A stretch of 64,000 bases of DNA from Sporobacter sp963675425 (GTDB lineage Bacteria; Bacillota; Clostridia; Oscillospirales; Oscillospiraceae), in the NCBI GenBank assembly GCA_963675425.1, contig OY776214.1, forward strand, positions 4,092,001-4,156,000, given 5' to 3'. Below, piece by piece: positions 41,939 to 48,918 of this stretch (positions are counted from its first letter, which is position 1; the number at the start of each line of letters is the position of its first letter). The notes below the pieces were generated by a model. The model worked only from the letters and a program-made list of their open reading frames with translations, was not told where the DNA came from and made no database searches. The position numbers and the translations under genes were made by a program.

Positions 41939-42493
41939 TTAAATGTCCGCCATCAGGCCGTACAGCTTGGTCACCGTTTTCCAGTTGCGCACCGTGGCCG
42001 TGTGAAACACCTTTGACAGGCAGGCAGCCAGCTTTGACAGACGGATGCTCCGGCGCAGCAGGACGTACAGCTCCCGCTGTCCGGGCTGCATTTTGTCCGA
42101 GCCGAGCGCGTCCCGGCAGCACTCGCCGGCCGACGCGGCCTGCCGCGGCTCGTCCAGAAAATAAACGTACAAATGCTCCACCTGCGGGTCCGCGTTCTGC
42201 ACCGTTGATATCTCGTGTGCGGAAAACGGCAGGTTGTGGATCATTGCGCCCAGCTCGTCCTCACTGCGCACGATCACGTTGCTGTCAAACCCGAAACGCT
42301 CCGAAAAGCCGGCCTCGATTTTTTCAACGAGCGCGGCCTCGCCCAGCCGCGTTTCAAACACGGCGTTGCCGCTCTGGATATACGTCTGCACATTTTTGAG
42401 CCCCAGCTCCCCCAGCAGCTGCTTCAGGTCCGCCATTTTGACGGTGTTTTTCCCGCCGACATTGATCCCTCGAAAGAACGCCGCGTATTTCAT
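41939..42493 (-). CDS. DUF1697 family protein
   Basis: 184 residues from the ATG at 42493. Matches the DUF1697 family: MKYAAFFRGINVGGKNTVKMADLKQLLGELGLKNVQTYIQSGNAVF at the N-terminus (RGINVGG and IQSGN are hallmarks), VIVRSEDELGAMIHNLPF in the middle, and a helical C-terminus (RLSKLAACLSKVFHTATVRNWKTVTKLYGL). Function of the family is unknown; cytoplasmic. Confidence 0.92.
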   Translation of the reverse strand: MKYAAFFRGINVGGKNTVKMADLKQLLGELGLKNVQTYIQSGNAVFETRLGEAALVEKIEAGFSERFGFDSNVIVRSEDELGAMIHNLPFSAHEISTVQNADPQVEHLYVYFLDEPRQAASAGECCRDALGSDKMQPGQRELYVLLRRSIRLSKLAACLSKVFHTATVRNWKTVTKLYGLMADI

Positions 42494-42602
42494 ACTCGCC
42501 ACTTCCCCATTGGTTAATCGGCTCTATAATACACCGGCGCGGCCGATAAATAAAGACAGGAAACATCAGAACTGTTTACAAAAAGTTGCGGTTCGGTATC
42601 CG

Positions 42603-42758
42603 TTATTCCCCGTCGGCCGCCATATAAATCGCCTCTGTTTTTTGCTGCGCCGCTTCCAGCGTCCGGCGCGCCGCGCCGAAGTCCAGCCCGTCCATGCTGT
42701 TCAGGGCGTCCGTGATGCTGTTAAACAGCATTAAATACATCTGCCTGTAATCCGTCAT
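42603..42758 (-). CDS. small 51-residue protein
   Basis: ORF starting MTDYRQMYLMLFNSITDAL and ending IYMAADGE, with AAAGGAG at ideal distance before the ATG. It is amphipathic helical with hydrophobic spacing (LNSMDGLDFGAARRTLEAAQQ). I recall similar short proteins in clostridia, without known role. Divergent spacing from the DUF1697 start is 109 bp on the same strand, so it may be the first gene of a two-gene unit. Confidence 0.65.
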   Translation of the reverse strand: MTDYRQMYLMLFNSITDALNSMDGLDFGAARRTLEAAQQKTEAIYMAADGE

Positions 42759-42903
42759 GCTTCTCCTTTCGGGTTCTATTAAATTATATACTCAATGAAG
42801 CAAGGACACGCGGGCCGGCCTCAGCCCAGACCGTCCCGGCCCGCCGTATCCCGCGCCGACGGGGGAGACCTCCGGCGCGTTGCTCCATCGAGAAATAACA
42901 AAC

Positions 42904-42933
42904 GCGGTGTCAGGATAGCACTCCTTACACCGC
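42904..42933 (-). terminator. hairpin upstream of the 51-residue gene
   Basis: GCGGTGT / ACACCGC stem with a 16-nt loop; on the minus strand followed by GTTTGTTATTT. No gene I can support lies immediately upstream on that strand. Confidence 0.4.
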
Positions 42934-43018
42934 ATTAAAACATGCTAAACACAACGATTACAACGCCACGGCCGCGGTGCAAAACTGCTGACAGATACCT
43001 ACGGTAAACTGTTGGCTC

Positions 43019-43047
43019 TTGCCAAGCGCGCAATGTGACATTATAAT
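43019..43047 (+). promoter_or_regulatory. strong sigma-A promoter for a candidate small RNA
   Basis: TTGCCA (43019-43024), 17-bp spacer, perfect TATAAT (43042-43047). No protein gene follows; a run of hairpins begins at 43048. Confidence 0.7.
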
Positions 43048-43145
43048 ACAACTGTGGTACAGCTATGCTGTTGTGTATGGATGCCGGTCATCCTATGCAG
43101 GGCGGGGAGTGTGCCAGCACTTCTCGCCTGCCGCATTTATTATTC
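43048..43145 (+). ncRNA. candidate structured small RNA of unknown function
   Basis: Downstream of the 43019-43047 promoter come successive stems: ACAAC/GTTGT enclosing ACAGC-TAT-GCTGT (43048-43074), GGATG-CCGGT-CATCC (43079-43093) and a long GC-rich stem GCAGGGCGGGGAGTG / CACTTCTCGCCTGC (43097-43131, with G-U wobbles and a one-base bulge) followed by GCATTTATTATT, an acceptable terminator. Reminiscent of small structured RNAs repeated in clostridial genomes, but I cannot name it. Confidence 0.5.
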
Positions 43146-43199
43146 TCGATAGGGTAATTTTACCTTAGTTGGGGATGGATTGCAAGGGTAATTTCAAAC

Positions 43200-43225
43200 G
43201 CGCCCGCCGTGAAAACGGCGGGCGC
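43200..43225. other. perfect GNRA-capped hairpin
   Basis: 11-bp stem GCGCCCGCCGT / ACGGCGGGCGC closed by GAAA. No U-run follows on the plus strand (TGTTGTG). Could be a processing or terminator element near the end of the RNA above, or the 3' end of the minus phosphatase transcript. Confidence 0.55.
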
Positions 43226-43361
43226 TGTTGTGTGTGTGGTTAAGTATACTTGCCGTTAAACATAATGGGAAGTTTGTTTTCATTTCTCAAAGGAATCATT
43301 TCATTCAAATTAATAGTACAAACGCCGAAACGTACCCTTTAATTTTTTTTATAAGTCGCCT

Positions 43362-43850
43362 CTATTTGCAATATCTATTCCAATTCATCATACAATATCC
43401 CCGCATACCTCCAGCTGGTTGGTAAGGTGGATATATATTTATGTATTTTGCTTCAGCAATTAGAAAATTCATATCATGGAATTGCCCTATATACGCTAAA
43501 TACAGAAAACCCAAACCTGCGGAACGTGACATTCCTTGATTACAGTGTATAAGGACATTTAAGCCTTTCATCAAATTAACATCGATAAAGTTCATTGTTT
43601 CGTCAACAATTATCGGGCTCACCCAATCAGGATTATCTACATCAACCAAGTTTAACATTAAATGATTGCCACGATGTGCCACGAGATATTCAGGGTGCGT
43701 TTTTGCACAAGCTCGTCCACTATAGCCAACGGCTTGTCTGTGATAAGGTTCTTTGCAAGCATGGACAATCGCCCATCCATTTTGCAGTTTCACATTATTT
43801 TCATAATCCATTTCGTTTCCAACGAAAAAGTTGTTATATATTTCTATCAT
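43362..43850 (-). CDS. dual-specificity protein phosphatase-like protein
   Basis: 162 residues. The cysteine phosphatase signature is visible: VLIHCNQGMSRSAGLGFLYLAY (HC-x5-R-S, about residues 100-121), preceded by the general-acid region NLVDVDNPDW and ending in a family-like helical tail. It should dephosphorylate Tyr/Ser/Thr or a phosphorylated small molecule. AT-rich composition and position beside Shedu suggest it belongs to the same acquired patch. GGAAAG precedes the ATG. Confidence 0.82.
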   Translation of the reverse strand: MIEIYNNFFVGNEMDYENNVKLQNGWAIVHACKEPYHRQAVGYSGRACAKTHPEYLVAHRGNHLMLNLVDVDNPDWVSPIIVDETMNFIDVNLMKGLNVLIHCNQGMSRSAGLGFLYLAYIGQFHDMNFLIAEAKYINIYPPYQPAGGMRGYCMMNWNRYCK

Positions 43851-44012
43851 AATATACTTTCCATAGATTTATCGTTAATTGATCTTCTTAAGTTTATAAT
43901 GGTACTTATGTATAACCATAATTGCTGAGATATTGAATAAACATAATGAGAAATTCTAAACAATTCACCTTTTTATTTGCCCGTCAAATCATAAACGAAT
44001 TATGGTATAAGT

Positions 44013-45119
44013 TTAAAATGGCAAGTCGTCATCTACCTCAGCAAAAACCTGAGATGCTTGTCCTTCAACAATGTATTTTGCCCTCTCATATAACTCATCA
44101 TATGTCACGATCTCCGGGTTGTGTATCTCGCGGCGAAAACGTTCAAAAGAATTACGCTTATCCCAATCATCTAACTCGGCCGTTTTCCCAATAATGACGA
44201 TCCCTTTGGGTGATACAGTATTAATTCCTACTAAGCGCTCTCGATTTTGTTCTGTGCGTGCGCCGAATATTTCCCATTGAGCGCAGTTAACTTGAACCTG
44301 TGAAATAGCACCCGACAATTCGCCACTGGCTCCCCACGCACCATTTCTATATGCTGTTCTCTGAATAAGAGTACTGGTTGGCTTTTTAATCTCAACAAGG
44401 CAAGTGAACTTAGTTTCCGCCTCTGTCGCAGTTAGAAAATCGCCACGCTGGCCACCTGTTCCAGTAATATTTCTACCGCCATAGTCAGGCTGATTTTGTA
44501 CATTACGCAATATCTGATAACGTAGTCCATATCCGAATATCCATGTGTTATTTTCAAAAAAGTCTTGCCAGTCGCTTTCCGAAAGGTCTCTATCTTCTAG
44601 CTTTTGCTCAAAATCGTGAAGTACGGAAGTTCTATCTTCTTGCAATTTAGAGTTGGCTAGTCTGGTTGCAATATCTGGATCCTCCTGAACAAGTTGCTCC
44701 CATACTTCCTCTGCGAGATCAGCTTCTAGTAATTTTTGAATTATACCTCCTTTATTCTGATCGTTAATAACTAAGGCATCAGCATCAGCAATCGTAAAGC
44801 TATGCTCTCCGTAACGGATACCTTGCGCCTCAAGCACTAACCTTAATTCCTCTAATCTCTGATAAAGTTTGCCGGTTGCTTCGGTGGGCAATGTAATCTT
44901 AATTCCCTCTCCTTCATGAAGAGAGTTGAAATTAACGGGTACAAGCTCCTCACAATTCCCGGCGGCATCTTTCCGGTATCGTATAATATCCCCACGGATC
45001 CCACCTGGGTGCATTGCTGCCTTAAACACGGTTTTTGTCCTTGGCGTTTCGTCAAGCAAGAATTCCTGATTAACTTCCACGAATCCGTTCCCTCTACTTT
45101 GAGTGGTTATCGTCTCCAT
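44013..45119 (-). CDS. sduA: Shedu-type anti-phage defence nuclease (SduA, DUF4263)
   Basis: 368 residues from the ATG at 45119 (GAGGG upstream). The C-terminal DUF4263/Shedu domain is clear: DLSESDWQDFFENNTWIFGYGLRYQIL, then the PD-(D/E)xK-like core GDFLTATEAETKFTCLVEIKKPTSTLI (Asp ... Glu-x-Lys), WGASGELSGAISQVQVNC, VSPKGIVIIGKTAELDDWDKRNSFERFRREI and IVTYDELYERAKYIV. The N-terminal about 170 residues are variable and probably sense the phage or regulate the nuclease. Shedu is a single-gene system that acts as a DNA-binding nuclease (established knowledge). AT-rich compared with neighbours, a sign of transfer. Confidence 0.9.
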   Translation of the reverse strand: METITTQSRGNGFVEVNQEFLLDETPRTKTVFKAAMHPGGIRGDIIRYRKDAAGNCEELVPVNFNSLHEGEGIKITLPTEATGKLYQRLEELRLVLEAQGIRYGEHSFTIADADALVINDQNKGGIIQKLLEADLAEEVWEQLVQEDPDIATRLANSKLQEDRTSVLHDFEQKLEDRDLSESDWQDFFENNTWIFGYGLRYQILRNVQNQPDYGGRNITGTGGQRGDFLTATEAETKFTCLVEIKKPTSTLIQRTAYRNGAWGASGELSGAISQVQVNCAQWEIFGARTEQNRERLVGINTVSPKGIVIIGKTAELDDWDKRNSFERFRREIHNPEIVTYDELYERAKYIVEGQASQVFAEVDDDLPF

Positions 45120-45218
45120 AATGACCCTCACTATCTATCATCAAATAATATCTGACTATTACTCTCAATTGCACATTATGGTATTAATGGAATTTTCAAA
45201 CGCAGTTGTTCAATTTAA

Positions 45219-45401
45219 TTATTTTTTACAATAAGGGCAATCAATTAAAGTAAAACCAACTTTTTTATAGGCTTTTTCTTCTGCCATAGCATAGTTGACA
45301 AAATAAGATTTATCCATTTCTGTATCAACTAACCGGTCAAATAATTTCTTGTTTTTTGGTTCTTTATATTTTCCTGTGTCTTTGCAATGGATGCATTTCA
45401 T
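45219..45401 (-). CDS. zinc-ribbon-like miniprotein
   Basis: 60 residues from the ATG at 45401 (GGAGGTG upstream). Two cysteine pairs, MKCIHCKDTGKYKEP at the start and DCPYCKK at the end, can bind one zinc, as in short DnaJ-type or rubredoxin-like ribbons; the middle is Lys/Glu-rich and helical. Function unknown. It lies 100 bp upstream of the Shedu gene on the same strand, so it may be co-transcribed with it. Confidence 0.7.
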   Translation of the reverse strand: MKCIHCKDTGKYKEPKNKKLFDRLVDTEMDKSYFVNYAMAEEKAYKKVGFTLIDCPYCKK

Positions 45402-45646
45402 GTTTCTCACCACCTCCATTTATTATTCAATTTCCCATAATGGTATCCTATCAACGTAGAATGTTTTTTCTTTTTCACCATGGGCATGTTTTTTAGCTTC
45501 GTGTTAACGCTATCATGACCTCGCACCCGGTAATATTATACCACATTTTGTAGTAATTTGTAAACTTGTCAACAATTATGTCTTTTCGTCTCGTCTTGAC
45601 GGGAATAGGCGCACGCCCCTACCTCTATGACGGCTAGCTCACAGCA

Positions 45647-45674
45647 TTGACAGATTGGCAATATCTGCTACAAT
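45647..45674 (+). promoter_or_regulatory. candidate promoter of the SdpI-like gene
   Basis: TTGACA (45647-45652), 16-bp spacer, TACAAT (45669-45674). The rest of 45402-45646 holds no gene I can support. Confidence 0.65.
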
Positions 45675-45702
45675 CGATGTATCAAACCAATGGAGCAACG
45701 CC

Positions 45703-46443
45703 ATGAAAAACAACAACGCCGCCAACAGCAATAATACTGCTAACGGCTATAAAAAAGGCAACGACAGCAAGGCCGGCAGAGACATTAAACCGGGGTTTTA
45801 TGTCCTGATGTTTCTCCCCCTGGCCGTAACCCTCATCGCCCTGTTTTCCCTGCCGGACAAAATACCGGGGCATTTCGGCGCGGACGGCCTCGTCACCCGG
45901 TACGGCAGCAAGTACGAAACGCTGCTCCTGCCCGTTATCACCGTCCCGTTCGGGTACTTCATGATGCGCATGGCAATACGGGCCGGCAAGCCGGAAAACA
46001 AAGCCGGCCGGGCGAGCGAGCACGCGATCATTATCATCAGCGCGCTGGCCATCGTGGTCTTTCATATCCTGACGTATTATTTTTTGTATCTGGGGCTGCA
46101 CAGCGTTGAAAACCTACGTACATACACGCTGACGGCGTGGCGAATTCTTATAGGCGTGCCGGGCGTTGTTTTGATTGCGTTCGGCATGATCCTGCCGAAG
46201 CTCAAGCGCTACAGCCGCCTCGGGCTGCGGACCAAAGGCAGCCTGTCGAGCGAAGCGGCCTGGGATAAAACCCAGCGCTTTACAAGCGCGGCCTTTGTCG
46301 CGGCTGGAGCGACCCAGCTCCCGTTAAACATCCTGATGCTTGAGAATTTCGGACTGTTGAACTTCAATCCGACCATCATACTGCTTGCCTTGCTCGGCAG
46401 TATTTTCTATTCGCACAGAGCCACCAAAGCGGAAAACGAATAA
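45703..46443 (+). CDS. SdpI/DUF1648 family membrane protein
   Basis: 246 residues from the ATG at 45703 (GGAG upstream). After an Asn-rich, charged N-terminal tail of about 40 residues comes a DUF1648 segment (FYVLMFLPLAVTLIALFSLPDKIPGHFGADGLVTRYGSK), further membrane helices, and the SdpI motif KRYSRLGLRTKGSLSSEAAWDKTQRF (about 185-210). In Bacillus SdpI gives immunity to the SdpC toxin and signals to a repressor; no sdpR or sdpC gene is adjacent here. The immunity or antimicrobial-tolerance role is inference. Confidence 0.85.
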   Translation: MKNNNAANSNNTANGYKKGNDSKAGRDIKPGFYVLMFLPLAVTLIALFSLPDKIPGHFGADGLVTRYGSKYETLLLPVITVPFGYFMMRMAIRAGKPENKAGRASEHAIIIISALAIVVFHILTYYFLYLGLHSVENLRTYTLTAWRILIGVPGVVLIAFGMILPKLKRYSRLGLRTKGSLSSEAAWDKTQRFTSAAFVAAGATQLPLNILMLENFGLLNFNPTIILLALLGSIFYSHRATKAENE

Positions 46444-46467
46444 GGAAAATAGACACAACCTGAAAAA

Positions 46468-46514
46468 AGCCCGCGGGAACTGACGGAGGTCAGAAGCCCG
46501 CGGGCTGTGCGTTT
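46468..46514 (+). terminator. branched hairpin terminator
   Basis: Outer stem AGCCCGCGGG / CCCGCGGGCT with an inner CTGAC-GGAG-GTCAG stem, then GTGCGTTTTA. It separates the SdpI-like gene from the convergent EAL-GGDEF gene and may serve both. Confidence 0.7.
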
Positions 46515-46526
46515 TATGGGTTTTAA

Positions 46527-48386
46527 TTATTGGACCATACCGAGGCTTTCGCTCATTAGCTCCTGCACGGTCCGGTTCCGTCCGTATTTTTTGGCGGTGT
46601 AGAGGTTCCGGTCGGCCAGCTCCATGAGCTCGACGACGCGCATATGCGGCCGGTGCGCCGTATGGATGCCGATGCTCACGGTAAACTGCATGGCCTTGCC
46701 GTCATGGCGGACAACGGCCTTTTCGCAGGCCGCGCGGATGGCCTCGGCCACACGGGCGGCCGTGGCCTCGTCGGCCCCGCTGAGCACCACGAGAAACTCG
46801 TCCCCGCCGTACCGGGCGACCCAGTCGGTCTCCTGGAGGATGCAGCACTGGGCGGTCGTGACGAATTCCTTTAAAACCTGGTCGCCGGCCACATGGCCGT
46901 ACCGGTCGTTAACGCCCTTAAACCGGTCGATATCCACCAGAAGGATCGACAGGGGCTTGTCGTCCTCGGCGGCGTTATACATGTCCACGGGGAGCTTCTC
47001 CTCGATGTAGCGCCGGTTGTACGCGCCCGTAAGGCTGTCGGTGATGATCTCCTCGCTGAGGGTAGTGAGGATGCCGTTCATCTCGGCGTCGCTTCGGTTG
47101 GAATTAACGATGGAGCCCAGCTCGATGTGGTAAAAGTCCTCACTCGTTTTAAAGTCGGCACAGAGGATGCACCGTTCGCCGTCTTTATTGTAAAACACGG
47201 TGGAGATCGTAATGCACAGGCTGCCGGTGGCCAGCGAGACGTACGGCTCCGTGCTGCAGCGTTTGCGCCGCTTGTCGGCCAGCGGATAGTAATACTTCTC
47301 CATGGAATGGTCCGTGCCCATCTGCGCCGAATAGAAAATCAGGTTTTCATGGCTCCGCACTTGCTCCTCCGCGCAGATCGTCGCGCTGATTTGTATGCCG
47401 GCACTGTCGAGCACGTAGGCGCACTCCATCGTGTCGCACCCGGACACAATGCCGGTAAGCGCCGCGTCGTAATCCTGGCAGCCGCATTCGGTAAGCCTTG
47501 CCACATGGCGGCTGACGGTGCGGACGAGCGCCTTGTTTTTATTGTGCTTGTGGATGTTCTGAAGCTTGATGTACTCGTTAAAGCGCTTGCTGAGCGTATC
47601 GATCTTCTGGTTGCAAAAGAGCGCGGTCTCGTCTAAAAGCTCCCCGGGCAGCGACAGGTGAAAGCCCTGAATCATGTGGCTGCCAAGCCGCAGCACCTGG
47701 ATGGCTTCCTCCTCCACCTCAACGCCCTCGGCAATGACGAGCGCGCCGATCTTGTTGGCCAGGATGACGAGAGACTTGAAAACGCCCTGCTTGTAAAAAT
47801 CCAGATGGATGTTGCGGACAAGGGAGATATCGATTTTGATAATATCGGGCCGCACGAGCAGAATCCGGTCCATATTGGAAAAGCCGGTTCCCACGTCGTC
47901 GAGGGCGACCATGAAGCCGTATTGCCTGTACGTGTCGACAAAGCGCTTGAGCACGGCGTTGCTCAAGACGTTGATCTCGCTGATTTCAATGACGACGTTC
48001 CGGGGATTGATGCCGTTGTGCAGCACCTGATCGAGAAGGTACCCCGAGCCTGCCGAATATTCCAGAATCGACAGGTTCATATTGATAAACAGGAGCTTGT
48101 CCGGGTTGTTCCGGTGGACCCGCTTGAACTCCTCGAGGATCTTGTCCCGGCAGGCCCGGTCCATCTCGAGCGATAGCCGTTCGAGATTGGCCGCCTCAAA
48201 AATCTCGCCGGGCGAAACGGTCTCGCCGGTACACGGATTGACATACCGGATCAGGCCCTCAACGCCCATCACCGTTTTCCGGCTAACGGAAACGATCTGC
48301 TGGAAATGCGCCGACAGCTTATTGTTCTCAATGATGTCCCTGATGTTCTGGATTTTCGTCAAATCCCTTTTAACCAATAACGCCAC
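46527..48386 (-). CDS. EAL-GGDEF cyclic-di-GMP signalling protein
   Basis: 619 residues from the GTG at 48386 (GGGAGGAG upstream). Order is EAL first, GGDEF last. EAL domain (about 10-250): AHFQQIVSVSRKTVMGVEGLIRY (EGL in place of EAL), LFINMNLSILEY, VVIEISEINVLS, VALDDVGTGFSNM, DIIKIDISLVRNI, VIAEGVEVEEEA, IQGFHLSLP, so most metal/substrate residues are kept. A middle region (about 270-440) looks like a sensory domain. GGDEF domain: SLTGAYNRRYIEEKLP, LLVDIDRFKGVNDRYGHVAGD, WVARYGGDEFLVVL, intact GGDEF. It may make and/or degrade c-di-GMP. Cytoplasmic, no membrane helix. Confidence 0.93.
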   Translation of the reverse strand: MALLVKRDLTKIQNIRDIIENNKLSAHFQQIVSVSRKTVMGVEGLIRYVNPCTGETVSPGEIFEAANLERLSLEMDRACRDKILEEFKRVHRNNPDKLLFINMNLSILEYSAGSGYLLDQVLHNGINPRNVVIEISEINVLSNAVLKRFVDTYRQYGFMVALDDVGTGFSNMDRILLVRPDIIKIDISLVRNIHLDFYKQGVFKSLVILANKIGALVIAEGVEVEEEAIQVLRLGSHMIQGFHLSLPGELLDETALFCNQKIDTLSKRFNEYIKLQNIHKHNKNKALVRTVSRHVARLTECGCQDYDAALTGIVSGCDTMECAYVLDSAGIQISATICAEEQVRSHENLIFYSAQMGTDHSMEKYYYPLADKRRKRCSTEPYVSLATGSLCITISTVFYNKDGERCILCADFKTSEDFYHIELGSIVNSNRSDAEMNGILTTLSEEIITDSLTGAYNRRYIEEKLPVDMYNAAEDDKPLSILLVDIDRFKGVNDRYGHVAGDQVLKEFVTTAQCCILQETDWVARYGGDEFLVVLSGADEATAARVAEAIRAACEKAVVRHDGKAMQFTVSIGIHTAHRPHMRVVELMELADRNLYTAKKYGRNRTVQELMSESLGMVQ

Positions 48387-48642
48387 GGAAACTCCTCCCA
48401 CGTAAAACAAAAGCCCTTGAAAATACTGAACGCTCAGTATTTCAAAGGCGCCTTTGCCCGATGCCCGCGCGCAACGCCGCGCCGGCATTTTATAGACCGA
48501 TGTGCAGCTTAACCCGCCGGTCCGCAGCCGGAAACTGCAGAATAAACACATCTCTTAACTCTTTATCGACTCACGGCAAGTGCGACTTAACCATATTTTT
48601 CATGTTTTTACGGGACGCACGCGTTATTATAGCTTTCGCTCT

Positions 48643-48772
48643 TGCCTCCCTTGTCAAAGGGAGGTGTCAGACGCTTGTCTGACGGAGGGATTCATTTTAT
48701 CTCATTGCCGCATAGAATCCTACCACCGCTGTCGCGGTCCCCCTCCCTTTAACAAGGGAAGCTTTATTGTAG
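48643..48772. repeat. MITE-like element, copy 2 (reverse orientation)
   Basis: About 130 bp from GCCTCCCTTGTCAAAGGGAG to the complementary arm ending in AACAAGGGAAGC. Inner palindromes GTCAGACGCTTGTCTGAC and ACCGCTGTCGCGGT correspond to those of copy 1 (21432-21557) read in reverse. No ORF. Confidence 0.75.
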
Positions 48773-48851
48773 GACAACGGCGGGCGGGTATGATATGAAC
48801 AAACCGGTTTTTATAGGCCTGTGACGTCATACTCAAAGGTTCAAATATGCA

Positions 48852-48880
48852 TTGCGTAAAACGGCCGCAGGTATTATAGT
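48852..48880 (+). promoter_or_regulatory. candidate promoter of the MATE transporter
   Basis: TTGCGT (48852-48857), 17-bp spacer, TATAGT (48875-48880); a second TATAAT-like box follows. 48387-48642 has no other gene I can support. Confidence 0.5.
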
Positions 48881-48918
48881 TTTATATAATATAAAGGTAA
48901 CGGAAAGCGGGCGGCGCA

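Noticed and set aside
42013..42517. Overlapping ORFs opposite the DUF1697 gene
   Set aside because: Antisense shadows of a recognisable gene with its own RBS and terminator.
43065..43157. 30-codon ORF inside the structured RNA region (MLLCMDAGHPMQ...)
   Set aside because: No Shine-Dalgarno sequence and its codons coincide with the stems, which explain the sequence better.
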